A stretch of 64,000 bases of DNA from Mycobacterium sp. 852002-51961_SCH5331710 (lineage in GTDB: Bacteria > Actinomycetota > Actinomycetes > Mycobacteriales > Mycobacteriaceae): the NCBI RefSeq assembly GCF_001665535.1, contig NZ_LZSQ01000123.1, positions 1 through 64,000 of the forward strand. The letters are read 5' to 3'. The notes under the pieces are model-generated. The model did no database searches. It saw only the letters and a list, made by a program, of their open reading frames with translations, and was not told the DNA's origin. The stretch's first letter is position 1. Each line of letters starts with the position of its first letter. The translations under genes and the position numbers were made by a program. Positions 41,749 to 53,000 of the stretch are shown piece after piece.

Positions 41749-42702
41749 ATGAGCAACATCCTGCAGGTCGGGCCGATGATGCCGACGCTGGCGCAGAGCC
41801 TGCGCGACGACTACGGCGCGGTCGTGCTGCCCAGCGACCCGGGAGAGCGCGAGGCGTTCCTGAACAAGCACGGCGACGAGATCACCGCCGTGGTGACGTC
41901 GGTGGTCGGTGGGGCGGACGCGGACCTGATCGCCGCGCTGCCGAACCTCGCGGTGATCGTGAACTTCGGCGTGGGGTACGACTCCGTCGACATCGACGCC
42001 GCCGTCCGGCGCGGGATCGTGGTCAGCAACACCCCTGACGTGCTGACCGACGCCGTCGCCGACACCGCCGTCGGTCTGATGATCGACACGCTGCGGCAGT
42101 TCTCGGCCGCGGACCGGTTCGTGCGGGCGGGCCGCTGGCCTCACGGGATGTACCCGCTGACCCGCGAGGTGAGCAACTCCCGTGTCGGCATCCTCGGGCT
42201 GGGCCGGATCGGGAGCGCGATCGCCAAACGGCTCAACGCGTTTGGCTGTGAAATCTCGTATCACAACCGCCGTCCGGTCGCCGATTCGCCGCACCGTTAC
42301 GCCGCGTCGGCCGAGGAGCTGGCGCGCGGCGTCGACGTCCTGATCGTGGCGACCGCCGGCGGCGGCGATACCGCGAACCTGGTCGACCGGGCCGTGCTCG
42401 ACGCGTTGGGCCCCGACGGGTACCTGATCAACATCGCCCGCGGCAGCGTGGTCGACGAGCAGGCGATGGTCGAGGCCTTGACGTCCGGACGGCTGGGCGG
42501 GGCGGGTCTGGACGTCTACGCCGACGAGCCGCACGTCCCCGAGCCGCTGCTCGGGCTCGACAACGTCGTGGTGCTACCGCACGTCGGCAGCGCAACGGTG
42601 CAGACCCGCGCGGCGATGGCGGCGTTGACGTTGCGCAACCTGGACAGCTTCTTGAAGACGGGCCGGTTGGTCACCCCGGTGCCGGAGTGCCGAAAGTCGT
42701 GA
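41749..42702 (+). CDS. D-isomer-specific 2-hydroxyacid dehydrogenase
   Basis: A NAD(P)-dependent dehydrogenase of 317 residues. The Rossmann motif is GILGLGRIGSAIAKRL; the catalytic Arg lies in INIARGSVVDE, the Glu in DVYADEP and the His in VLPHVGSAT. The substrate, such as a 2-hydroxy acid or glyoxylate/hydroxypyruvate, is not clear. The ATG at 41749 begins MSNILQVGPMMP and is preferred to the longer frame to 41674. It is divergent from the SRPBCC gene and terminates in a hairpin at its stop codon. Confidence 0.92.
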   Translation: MSNILQVGPMMPTLAQSLRDDYGAVVLPSDPGEREAFLNKHGDEITAVVTSVVGGADADLIAALPNLAVIVNFGVGYDSVDIDAAVRRGIVVSNTPDVLTDAVADTAVGLMIDTLRQFSAADRFVRAGRWPHGMYPLTREVSNSRVGILGLGRIGSAIAKRLNAFGCEISYHNRRPVADSPHRYAASAEELARGVDVLIVATAGGGDTANLVDRAVLDALGPDGYLINIARGSVVDEQAMVEALTSGRLGGAGLDVYADEPHVPEPLLGLDNVVVLPHVGSATVQTRAAMAALTLRNLDSFLKTGRLVTPVPECRKS

Positions 42703-42735
42703 AGATGACGGAAATCGCGCTGATTGCATCATCTT
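42702..42735. terminator. Hairpin between convergent genes
   Basis: AAGATGA (42702-42708) pairs with TCATCTT (42729-42735), and an inner AATC/GATT stem adds support. It starts on the last base of the dehydrogenase stop codon and is followed by TTGCG. It may end both the dehydrogenase and the convergent type VII-effector transcript. Confidence 0.6.
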
Positions 42736-42757
42736 TGCGACGCTCGACGCCGGGGGG

Positions 42758-45040
42758 CTACCCCGTATGCGCCGGGGGCCGCGGCAGCGCGTCGCGGTAT
42801 GCATCCTCGTAATCCTCGATGCCGGACTTGACCAACGGATCGAGCCCGCCGAAGTAGTTGCTGAGGGCGGTCCGGAAGTCGGTGAAGTTGTCTTCGAGCG
42901 GGTTGAGCCGGCCGGTGTCCGGATCGATCAGGCCTGCCTCGGTGAAGAAGCGCGGATCGCCGAGGTTGTTCTCGAGCAATCGCTGCGCGACGGCGTACTG
43001 CAGCGCTTCGGAACTCTCCTGCGCGATGTAGGTCGGATCGTTGGGCACCGGGGCGTCTCCGACGAAGATCTGCTGCAAGGGGTCGACCGGCATCTTGCCG
43101 TTGAAGTCGAGAAGTGCTTTGACACCGGGGATTTCGCCGCCGAGCGACTTGGCGAGGTCGAACCACTGACCGCGGCTCTCATACGCTTTGACGTCTTGCA
43201 GGTTGCCGTACTTGATCGCGTCGTTGTCGGCGACGTTGGCTCCGGAGTCGATGAGCCCGCGCAGGGTGCCCGCCGATTGCAGATCCGCGGTGTCGACCGT
43301 GCCGCCGTCGATGATGGACTGCTGGAAGTTCTCCTGGTACTGCAGGCCGTTGAGGTAGGCCTGGCTGTTGAGGGTCGCGGCGGCTTGGGGATCGGTGTCG
43401 ATGACCGCGAATAAGTCACGGGTGAGCGGCATTTCGGGATTCTTGAGGCTCTCGAGCGGCTCGAATCCGCGGCTGTTGTCGAGCGGGTTGCCCAGCATGT
43501 CGTCGATGTAGGGCTTGTTCGCCTCGGCGAGGGCACGGGTGAGCTCGGGGTTGACCTGTCCGAGCGACTGGCCGTCGGTGCCCGGGATGTCGAGCAACCG
43601 TGGCGAGTTTCCTCCCGCCCACTGGTCCACCGCGTGCATCGTCTGCCCGTTCTGCTCGGCCTGGAACAGCTGGGTGGGGTCGGTCAGGTCGGTCGGGACC
43701 GCACCGGTGCCGTGGAGCAGATTGCCTGCCGCCGCGCCGTTGTCGGCCCACTGGTGGGTGAACAGGTCCTCGATGAAACCGTCGTTGGCGGTGTTGCCGT
43801 CCGCCCCCGCCAGCGCGTCGTGCACGGCCATCGGGTCGCGTCCGGCCGAGCCGAGCATGTCCTGCACGGCCGGGTCGATGAGACGTTGCCCCAGGTCGAT
43901 GTTTTCCTTCCAGGCGATATCGGGGGCGTCGTGCATGTTCTGCAGGATCTGCTCGGACTTGTCCAGCAGCGCATTGTCCAGCGCGGTGCCCTGCTGCAGT
44001 TTGGCGTCGCCGGCGGACACGATCGCGGCCACATCGCGGTATTCGTCGAGATGCGGGAACGGCTTGTACCAATCGGGCCACTCGAGGGTCGGGTTGCCCT
44101 CCTCGTTGGTCCCGGCGGTGGGCGCCGTCGGCCCCCGCAACGGCGCCTCGAACGCTTCTCGAATGCCCGACGGCAGGTTCTGCATGCCGCCGCGGGTGGG
44201 GACGAATCCGGCGTCGCCGGGTTTGGCGTCGGGATCGGCGCCGGCGACGGTGATGTTCTCGTTGGACACCAGCTGCAGCGCGTCGGCGACGCGTCCGCCG
44301 TTCGGGCCGAGCTTGTCGATCATCGCGCGAATCTCGGCCGGGCTCTTGCCATCCAGCGACCGCGACAGTTGGTTCAGGTAGTCCATCTGGCTGGCCGGCA
44401 GCACCAGCTCGCCACGTGCCAACGCCTCCTGCTCCTGCGGGGTCAGCGTGGTGTTCTTCTCCAGGCGCGCGAGCTCCTCGGGGCTGAGCTCCCCGTCCTG
44501 CAGCGACTCCCCGTCGGCGCTGCCCTGCTCGGCGGGGGTGTCGGGATCGCCGCCGGTGGCCGCGGACAACACCCGGGCGAGGTCGCCGTCGACCTCCTCG
44601 GCGGCGGCCAGCACCGCAACCGCGCGGTTCTCCACCTCGGCCATCTTCTTCTCGAGCTGCGCGATCTCCTGATCCGTCCAGCCGGTCGTGTCGGGTGGAG
44701 TGACTGTGCCGGTGTTCAGGTCGAGCTGCACCGCCGGCGCCGCGGCCGCGTAGTCGATGAGGCCGTTCAGGTCGTTCTTGACCGAGCGGGCGTCCGCGGC
44801 GGCGCGCTGAGCGCCCAGCGACACGAGGATGGCCTCTTTCTGCGTGATGTCGAGCTTGGTGGCCGACTGCGCGATGGCCTGCTGCGCGGTCTCTGCCGCC
44901 TGGCCTTTCCACGTGCCGAACACCGAAAGGTTGCGCAGCGCCTCGGCCGTCTCCCCGCTGGTGCGGGCGCGGTGGGCCGCCGCCTTGGAGACTTCGTCGA
45001 TCTGCTCGGGCTGCCAACGCTGGACGTCGGCCAACGTCAT
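42758..45040 (-). CDS. Long WXG-motif type VII substrate with TPR-like repeat region
   Basis: A 760-residue protein. Residues 1-170 are an export module homologous to that of the TNT toxin, with a WXG-like motif (TWKGQAA) and PAV-x5-T-x-T-V-x-PPDT. The rest is helical, with repeated LDNALLDKSEQILQNMHDA-type segments that fit the TPR-region family of mycobacterial secreted proteins. There is no recognised enzymatic domain at the C-terminus and no adjacent immunity gene. The ATG at 45040 is preferred because it aligns with the MTL start of the toxin. It follows the EspC-like gene by nine bases. Confidence 0.75.
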   Translation of the reverse strand: MTLADVQRWQPEQIDEVSKAAAHRARTSGETAEALRNLSVFGTWKGQAAETAQQAIAQSATKLDITQKEAILVSLGAQRAAADARSVKNDLNGLIDYAAAAPAVQLDLNTGTVTPPDTTGWTDQEIAQLEKKMAEVENRAVAVLAAAEEVDGDLARVLSAATGGDPDTPAEQGSADGESLQDGELSPEELARLEKNTTLTPQEQEALARGELVLPASQMDYLNQLSRSLDGKSPAEIRAMIDKLGPNGGRVADALQLVSNENITVAGADPDAKPGDAGFVPTRGGMQNLPSGIREAFEAPLRGPTAPTAGTNEEGNPTLEWPDWYKPFPHLDEYRDVAAIVSAGDAKLQQGTALDNALLDKSEQILQNMHDAPDIAWKENIDLGQRLIDPAVQDMLGSAGRDPMAVHDALAGADGNTANDGFIEDLFTHQWADNGAAAGNLLHGTGAVPTDLTDPTQLFQAEQNGQTMHAVDQWAGGNSPRLLDIPGTDGQSLGQVNPELTRALAEANKPYIDDMLGNPLDNSRGFEPLESLKNPEMPLTRDLFAVIDTDPQAAATLNSQAYLNGLQYQENFQQSIIDGGTVDTADLQSAGTLRGLIDSGANVADNDAIKYGNLQDVKAYESRGQWFDLAKSLGGEIPGVKALLDFNGKMPVDPLQQIFVGDAPVPNDPTYIAQESSEALQYAVAQRLLENNLGDPRFFTEAGLIDPDTGRLNPLEDNFTDFRTALSNYFGGLDPLVKSGIEDYEDAYRDALPRPPAHTG

Positions 45041-45049
45041 CCCCACGGG

Positions 45050-45373
45050 TCAGAGCCCCATGGTGCCCAGATTTGATCCCGCAGAGTCGATTTCGGTGGC
45101 GGCATTGTCATCGGTGCGGACGTATTTCGCCGCCGCCGAGCTGAGGTCTTCGGCGTGTTTGACCAGCCCGCTGTAATGCGCGGCGGATTCCTGTTCCCAC
45201 TTCGCGATGGTTGCTGAGAGCCCCGCGGCGCTGGTGCCGATCCAGCCGGTCTGGGCGGCGCCCATGCGCTCGTGGGCCGTGCCGTGCGCGGACCTCAGGC
45301 CGTCGGCGGCCGCGTTGACGTGGTCGGCGGCCATCCGTACCTCGAGCGGGTCGACCCGCAGTTCTTCGCTCAT
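45050..45373 (-). CDS. EspC-like type VII secretion partner, second locus
   Basis: A 107-residue helical protein with the EspC-type start RVDPLEVRMAADHVNAAADG and a YVRTDDNAATEIDSAGSN tail. It resembles the partner at 5004-5318 along its length. An AAAGG-type site precedes the ATG at 45373; the frame extends to 45385. It is directly upstream of the long TPR-type effector and presumably co-secreted with it. Confidence 0.8.
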   Translation of the reverse strand: MSEELRVDPLEVRMAADHVNAAADGLRSAHGTAHERMGAAQTGWIGTSAAGLSATIAKWEQESAAHYSGLVKHAEDLSSAAAKYVRTDDNAATEIDSAGSNLGTMGL

Positions 45374-45498
45374 ACACCTTTCCAAACGCTCGCCGGCGGT
45401 CCAAGTGTTTGCTGGCCAACCCTACCATCGCTGCGACACCCCCTGATGCACTAATTTCGGCGGCCCGGGGGCAGTGCGCGGGCCTTTGAGCGAGTTTG

Positions 45499-46574
<1,076 letters not shown>

Positions 46575-46578
<4 letters not shown>

Positions 46579-48179
46579 GTACCCAATCCCAGAAGGCTGA
46601 TCATCAACGGCAACAGAATGATGATCAGGATAGCGCCCGCGATGTCGAAGGTGACGCCGGAGCGGATCATCTTCGTGATCGGCACGACGCCCGAGCCGTA
46701 GACGATCGCGTTCTGCGGCGTGGACACCGGCAGCATGAAGCCGAACGACGCCGCGAACGTCGCCGCCAGTGCGGGCACGAACGGGTTGACGCCCGCGGCC
46801 ACCGCCACGGGGATCACGATCGGGACGACCACCGCCGCGGATGCGGTGTTGCTGGTGGTTTCGGAGACGATGATCGCCAGCACGACGGCGAAGATGGTGA
46901 TCGCGACGCTGCTGGTCAGGCCGAGCGCGTCGTTGACGGAGGTGCCGATGGTCTCGGCCAGCCCGGTCGAGGAGATCAGCGAGCCGAAGATGATGCCGGT
47001 GCCGAACAGGATGATTGTGCCCCAGTCGATTTCGGCGGCGTCCTTCCAGCGCAGCGTGAATTCGCGGCTCTGCCAGTCGGTCGGCAGCAGGAACAGCAGC
47101 GACGCGCCGAACACCGCGACGACACCCTCGTCGAGGCGGTCGCTGACGAACTCGTACGTGTTGGACTCGGTGCCGGTGATCAACGCGACCACGCCGGGCA
47201 GGATCCACAGCGTCACCGTCACGGCGAACGCGATCAGTGTGTTCTTCTCCGCCCGCGACAGCGAGCCCAGCTTCTCGCGTTCGCTGGCCACATACTCGGC
47301 CACCCCGTCGATGCGTTTGATCTCGGGTTTGTTGAGCCGCAACATGATCAGTGCCAGCAGCAGGAACATCACCAGGCAGATGGGGATCGCCATCACCATC
47401 CACTGGCCGAAGCTGATCCGCTCGCCGGTGGCCTCTTCGATGAGCCCGCGCCCGATCAGGTTCGGCGGGCTGCCGACCGGCGTGAGCAACCCGCCCACGC
47501 TGGCGCCGTAGGCGAGCATCAGCATGAGCGCGGCGCCGACCCGTAGCCGTTGCGGATCGAAGTCGGCGTCGACGTCGCCGCGCTGCTGCAGCAGTTTGGC
47601 GATGACCGACAGGATGCCGATCGCGGTCGGCAGCAGCATGGCCACCGTCGCGGTGTTCGAGACGAACGCCGACAGCAGGCATGTGATCGCGCCGAACGCG
47701 ATGATGACGCCGGTGGTCGAGCGGCCCGCCCGTGGCAGGGCCAGGATGCGGAACGCGAATCGCCGCGCCACACCGTGTTTGAGCATCGCCTGGGCGAGGA
47801 TGAAGGCGCCGATGAACGTGAAGATCGTCGACGACCCGAACGGGCCGAGCACGTCGTCGACCGGTGCGACTCCGAGGAACACCGCCACCGCGACGCCGAG
47901 CAGGCCGCCGATCGGGATCGGCACCGCCTCGCTGATCCACAGCGCGATCACGCCGAGCAGGACGGCGCCGAGCACCTGCTGTTCCCGCGGGATGTCGAGC
48001 GGCAGGACGAGGAAGACGACGGTCAGCAGCGGGGCGAGGAACAGGCCGATCGTGCGGCGGCCCTTCTCGAAGCGTTCCTCTCGCGGCGAGAGTCGCTGTT
48101 CGCCCAGGCTTCGGTACGTCGCGCTGCCGAGTAGAGCCTTGTCGACGTCGGTCGGCGTGACCTGGTTCTCCGCAGTCAT
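46575..48179 (-). CDS. DASS/SLC13-family dicarboxylate transporter
   Basis: A 534-residue membrane transporter with about a dozen helices. The two Ser-Asn-Thr substrate/Na+ motifs of the family are visible: AFVSNTATVAMLLP in the first half and ETTSNTASAAVVVP in the second. The N-terminal ~40 residues are cytosolic. The ATG at 48179 has a GGAG site; GTG at 48182 is also in frame. Its stop overlaps the start of the dehydrogenase gene (ATGA), implying joint uptake and oxidation of a C4 dicarboxylate such as tartrate or malate. Confidence 0.92.
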
Positions 48180-48361
48180 CACAGGCTCCGTCCACCCGGG
48201 TGGCGTGTGCGCTACACCACAGTCGCTGGGAGGAGTGCCCTGGACTCAGGCGACGCTAAACATCGAGCGAAGCGGCCGGGGCGGCCGCACCCTGGGGTGA
48301 GCGCACAGCTAGGTACGGTTTGGCGCTCGAAATTTGTACAAGGATGAGCGCTCGCGGCCAA

Positions 48362-50053
48362 TTAGGAGTTGCGGAGGCGGCGCGCCAGACCCGAGGCGCG
48401 TACCGCTCTGCGCTCGACGGCGGCGCGCACCGAGGCCGCCGGTCCGACGACGCGGATCTTCTTCTTGGCCCTGGTGACAGCGGTGTAGAACAGCTCGCGA
48501 CTGAGCAGCCGCGAATCCTCCGGCGGCAACAACACGGTGATCTCGTCGGCCTGGCTGCCCTGCGATTTGTGGATTGTCATGGCATGCATGGTTTCGACGT
48601 CGGCGAGCCGGCTGGTCGCGAACTCCAGCCGTTCGGTGCCGGCGATGACCGCGCGCAGCACGCCGTCGCGCAGCACCGTGACGCCGGTGTCGCCGTTGTA
48701 GAGGTTGAGCCCGTAGTCGTTCGCCGTCACCAGGACTGGCCGCCCGGCGTACCACGTCGACCAGATTGGTTCGCCGGTCAACTCCGACAGCCACCGCTCG
48801 ACCTGGTGGTTCCAGTACCGCACCCCGAACGGGCCACGGCGATGCGCGCACAGCAGCCGGTGTTCGGTCAAGATGGCCAGCGCCGCGTCGGCGTCGCCGA
48901 GAATCGCCGCCGTGCGCAGCGCGATCGCGTTCGGCACCAACACCTTACGAAGGTGTTCGGACGGCTCCTCGGTGTCGACCCACTCGATGTGCTCATCGCC
49001 GGCGCGCAACACGTCGACGACGGCGTCGGCGTCGCCCGTGCGGATCGCCGTGGCCAGCCGGCCGATCGACTCGCCGAACCGGTGCGACGTCTTCAGTTCC
49101 GCGATGCGACCGGTGCCGAGACCGTCGACCAGGTCCGCCAGTACCGCACCCGCCTCGACCGAGGCCAGCTGGTCCGGGTCGCCGACCAGGATGAGCCGCG
49201 CTTCCGGCCGCACCGCCTCGAGCAGTCGCGCCATCATCGTCAGGGACACCATCGACGTCTCGTCGACGACGATCACGTCGTGCGGCAACCGGTTGGCACG
49301 GTTGTGGCGGAACCGCGCCGACGTGTCGGGGCGGCTGCCGAGCAGCCGGTGCAACGTCGTCGCGTGCAGGCCGGACAGCGCCTCGCGGTCGGACGCGTCG
49401 AGCTTGTCGACCTCCAGTTGCACCGCCTCCTGCAGTCGCGCCGCCGCTTTCCCCGTCGGCGCCGCCAGCGCGATCCGCAGCCGCGTACCGCTTGCGAGCA
49501 ACGCCAGCAGGCGCGCGACCGTCGTGGTCTTACCCGTGCCCGGACCGCCGGTGAGCACCGTCAGCCCCTGCGACAGCGCGAGTTCCGCGGCGGCGCGCTG
49601 CTCCTCGAAGCCCGGCGGGAACAACCTGTCGAGATCGGGCATCGGCTGGGCCGGCCGGGCGGCGGTCATCCGCAAGATGTCGTCACACACTTGCTGTTCT
49701 TCGAGCCAGTACCGGTCGAGGTACAACAGGTCACCGTCGACGTGCAGCACCGGCGGTTGCCCCGTCAGCGCGTGCCCGGCGATGGCGGCGAACCAGTCGC
49801 CGATCGCGGGCCACGGCAGCCCATCGAGGCCGACCTGCTGTTCGACGGTCCGCAGGTCCAGGCACACCGACCCGTTGCGCAGCGCGCGCACCGCGAGCGC
49901 GAGCGCGAGCTCGACCCGGTCGTCGGGCGCCTTGACAAGCTCGCAGAGCCGTTGCGCGACATGCACATCCGACGCATCGAGGACCTCCGCGTCGGTGAAG
50001 GTGCGCAACAGTCCGGTGGCGCTGACGGCCCGCCGCCATTCCACGCTGGTCAC
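48362..50053 (-). CDS. recD: Exodeoxyribonuclease V alpha subunit RecD
   Basis: A 563-residue superfamily 1B 5'-3' helicase, the fast motor of RecBCD. Walker A is GGPGTGKTT (169-177), motif II VVDETSMV, and the C-terminal TIHKSQGSQADEITVLLP and FYTAVTRAKKK are motifs V/VI. The GTG start at 50053 overlaps the recB stop by four bases, which fixes the start although the frame is open to 50239. It is last in the recC-recB-recD operon. Confidence 0.95.
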   Translation of the reverse strand: MTSVEWRRAVSATGLLRTFTDAEVLDASDVHVAQRLCELVKAPDDRVELALALAVRALRNGSVCLDLRTVEQQVGLDGLPWPAIGDWFAAIAGHALTGQPPVLHVDGDLLYLDRYWLEEQQVCDDILRMTAARPAQPMPDLDRLFPPGFEEQRAAAELALSQGLTVLTGGPGTGKTTTVARLLALLASGTRLRIALAAPTGKAAARLQEAVQLEVDKLDASDREALSGLHATTLHRLLGSRPDTSARFRHNRANRLPHDVIVVDETSMVSLTMMARLLEAVRPEARLILVGDPDQLASVEAGAVLADLVDGLGTGRIAELKTSHRFGESIGRLATAIRTGDADAVVDVLRAGDEHIEWVDTEEPSEHLRKVLVPNAIALRTAAILGDADAALAILTEHRLLCAHRRGPFGVRYWNHQVERWLSELTGEPIWSTWYAGRPVLVTANDYGLNLYNGDTGVTVLRDGVLRAVIAGTERLEFATSRLADVETMHAMTIHKSQGSQADEITVLLPPEDSRLLSRELFYTAVTRAKKKIRVVGPAASVRAAVERRAVRASGLARRLRNS

Positions 50054-53000
50054 GCTGCCGCCCTCCCGGAGTCGAGCAGATCCGACAGCGCGGCGATCAA
50101 CGCCGTGGGAGGTTGCCAGCTGAACACACCGGCGGGATGCCCGTCCTCGGTCGGCGTGTCCGGCCCGCACATTCCGCGCAGGAACAGATACAACACGCCG
50201 CCGAGATGTCGTTCGGGCGCGTAGTCCGGCTGCCGCCACCGCAGGAAGCGGTGCAGCACAACGCTGTACAGCAGGGCCTGCAGCGGGTAGTCGGAGTGCA
50301 GCATGGCCTCCGCCAGCCGCGGCCGCGAATAATCCGCCGCGGTCAATGGCCGGTTCGGATCGCCGAGCCAGTTGGTCTTGTAGTCGACGACGAGATAACG
50401 ACCGTCGACCCGCAGCACCGCGTCCACCGAGCCCGACAGGTATCCCTTCAGCGGCTGCGGTCCCAGGCCCGCCCCCGTCAACCGTTCCGCGTACGACGCC
50501 AACGGATCGTCCGCGGGCAGGTGCGCACGCAGCAGCTCACCCACGTGGCTCAGCCGGATGTCGGGCCCCGACGCGCGCAGATCCCCGCCCGCCAACGGGA
50601 ATTCGAAGTCCATCTCCCGCATCCGGTCGTGCAATCCGATCTGACGCAGCGTCGTATCCCCGGCCAGCGGTCCCAGAGGCGTGTCGTGCATCGGCACCAT
50701 TGCCGCCGCCAGCTCGGCGGCCTCGACGTCGATGGGCCACCACACCGAATGCTCACGGACCCGGGCCTCCAGTTCCGCGGCGAGGTCGGCCGCGAACGGG
50801 TCGGCCGTCTCGAGCACGGCGTGCACCAGCGAGCCGAACTTCGCGCCGGTCGGCAGCCCGGCCATCGGCGACGGCACGTCCTCCCCGACCGCCTCGGTGG
50901 TCAGCGGAATCTCGGCGACCTCGTCGTCGAGTTCGACCATCTCCGGCTCGCTGCTGACCGGTGTGGCCTCGACCGCGCGGATCAACCCGCTGTAGGACGT
51001 CCGGCGCCACGCCGTGTCGATGGGGCGGTGGAAGTGCCGGGCAGCGACCTCCGCGGGAGCGGCGGGCTCTTGGGGTGCACGCCGGGGGCGCGGCGCCGAA
51101 CCCTCGATCACGGGACCGCCGACGGCCTCCCACTCCTTGAACCGCGCCATCGCGTCAGCGTCGGAAACCTTGCCGGGCACAACGACATCCGGCACCATCG
51201 GCTCACCCGGGCGCCGGCCGCGCAGCAGCCGCGACAGCCCGCCGTTGGGTTCATCGCGCGACGGCGCCCACCAGGCGACCAGCTGCGACTGCGCACGCGT
51301 CATCGCCACGTACATCAGGCGGCTGTCGTCGCTGGCATCCTCTTCGCGCCCGACCTTCGACACCGCGTGGAAGTCGGGGCTGTCGTTGCCGCCGATGTGC
51401 AGGCATCTGGTGTCACCCTCGTGGTAGAGCACGATGTCGGGCTCCCACACATGGCGGTTGAACGCGAACGGCAGATAGACGACCGGAAACTGCAGGCCCT
51501 TCGCGACGAACACCGTCATCACTTGAACCGCCGCGGCGTCGTTGTCGAGGCGGCGGAACCTTTCCGCCGCGCCGCTGCGCTCCTCGCGCTGGCCCCGCAG
51601 CCAGTCCCGCAGCGCCGGCAACGTGAAGTGCTCGCGGTGCGCGGCCTCCTGCAGCAGCTGCGTCATGTGGGCCAGGTCGGTCATCTGGCGCTCACCGTTG
51701 CGCCAGGACAACACGCGATCGCCCATGCCGGCGAGTTGCGCGGCCTCGAAGATCGCCGCCACCCCGCGCTCGCGGGCGTGACCCGCCCACTCCCGCAACG
51801 TCTCTGCGATGCGATCGGTCAGCGGGTCGCCGCCCGCGACGAGCGATTCGGCGGTCTCCCCGAAGAACATGGTCGCGGCCGCCGCACGCACGACGCCGGG
51901 CCGGTGCGGCTGGTCGAACGCCTCGAGCAGCGCCAGCCAGTCCTCGGCGGCGTCGGAGTTGAAGATGTCGGAGTCGCCGGTGTACACCGCGGGAATGCCC
52001 GCGTCGCACAGCGCCCGGTAGCAGACCCGGGCGTCGCGGTGGTTCTCCACGATGACCGCGATGTCGCCCGCCCCGAGGCGGCGACCGTCGAACGTCGCAC
52101 CCGCATCGATCAGCGCGCCGATGTCGGCCGCCAGGTCCTTGGGGATGTGGGTGCGCAGCTGGTCGATCGGAATGACGCCGGTTCCGCTGCGGCCCAGCGT
52201 GTTCCGGGAGACGACGCGCAGCCGGAACGGATCGTTGCACGGCGCTCCGGTCAGCCGCGAGCCCGTGTGTCTGGCGGCGACGTCGTGTACGACGATCTTC
52301 TCGTGGCCCAGTTGGGCACCACGCAGCACGGCCTGCAATCGCGTCACCAGCGCCTCGTCGCTGCGCCAGTTGGTGGCCAACGTCTTCTGAACGTCGGCCT
52401 GGGAGGCCGCGCTCAGATAGGTGACGATGTCACCGCCGCGGAACGCATAGATCGCCTGCTTTGGATCGCCGATGAGGATCAGCGTCGACCGTTTGGTGAA
52501 CGCGCGGTCGATCACCCGCCACTGCACGGGATCGGTGTCCTGGAACTCGTCGACCATCACGATCGGCCAGCGCTGGTGCATGCGCAGCTGCGCCGCAGAG
52601 TCGTCGGCGTCCAGCGCGTCGGCCAACCGGCTCAGCAGGTCGTCATAGCCGAGGATGCCTCGCTGCCGCTTGCGCTTGTCCAGTTCGTCGAGAACGTCTT
52701 TCGCGAACCGTATGCACACGGCGGCCCGGGTATCCGGTGCGGGGTCCTTCGGCCGCAGCTCGGCCGCGGGATGCTCGACGACCTGCTTGGCCAGGCGCAG
52801 CGCATCGGGATAGGTCAGCAGCGGGTTGTCGCGCTCACGGCCGAAGTGGTGCAGGTAGAGATCGTCGACGATCTCGGTGACGAGTTCCTCGAGGCTCTCG
52901 ACGAGCGTGACCCGCGAGTCGCTGTCACCCGCCACACCCAGCGATTTGAGCACCAGCTGGCAGAACTGGTGGGTGGTGGCGATCGTGGCGGCGTCGAACG

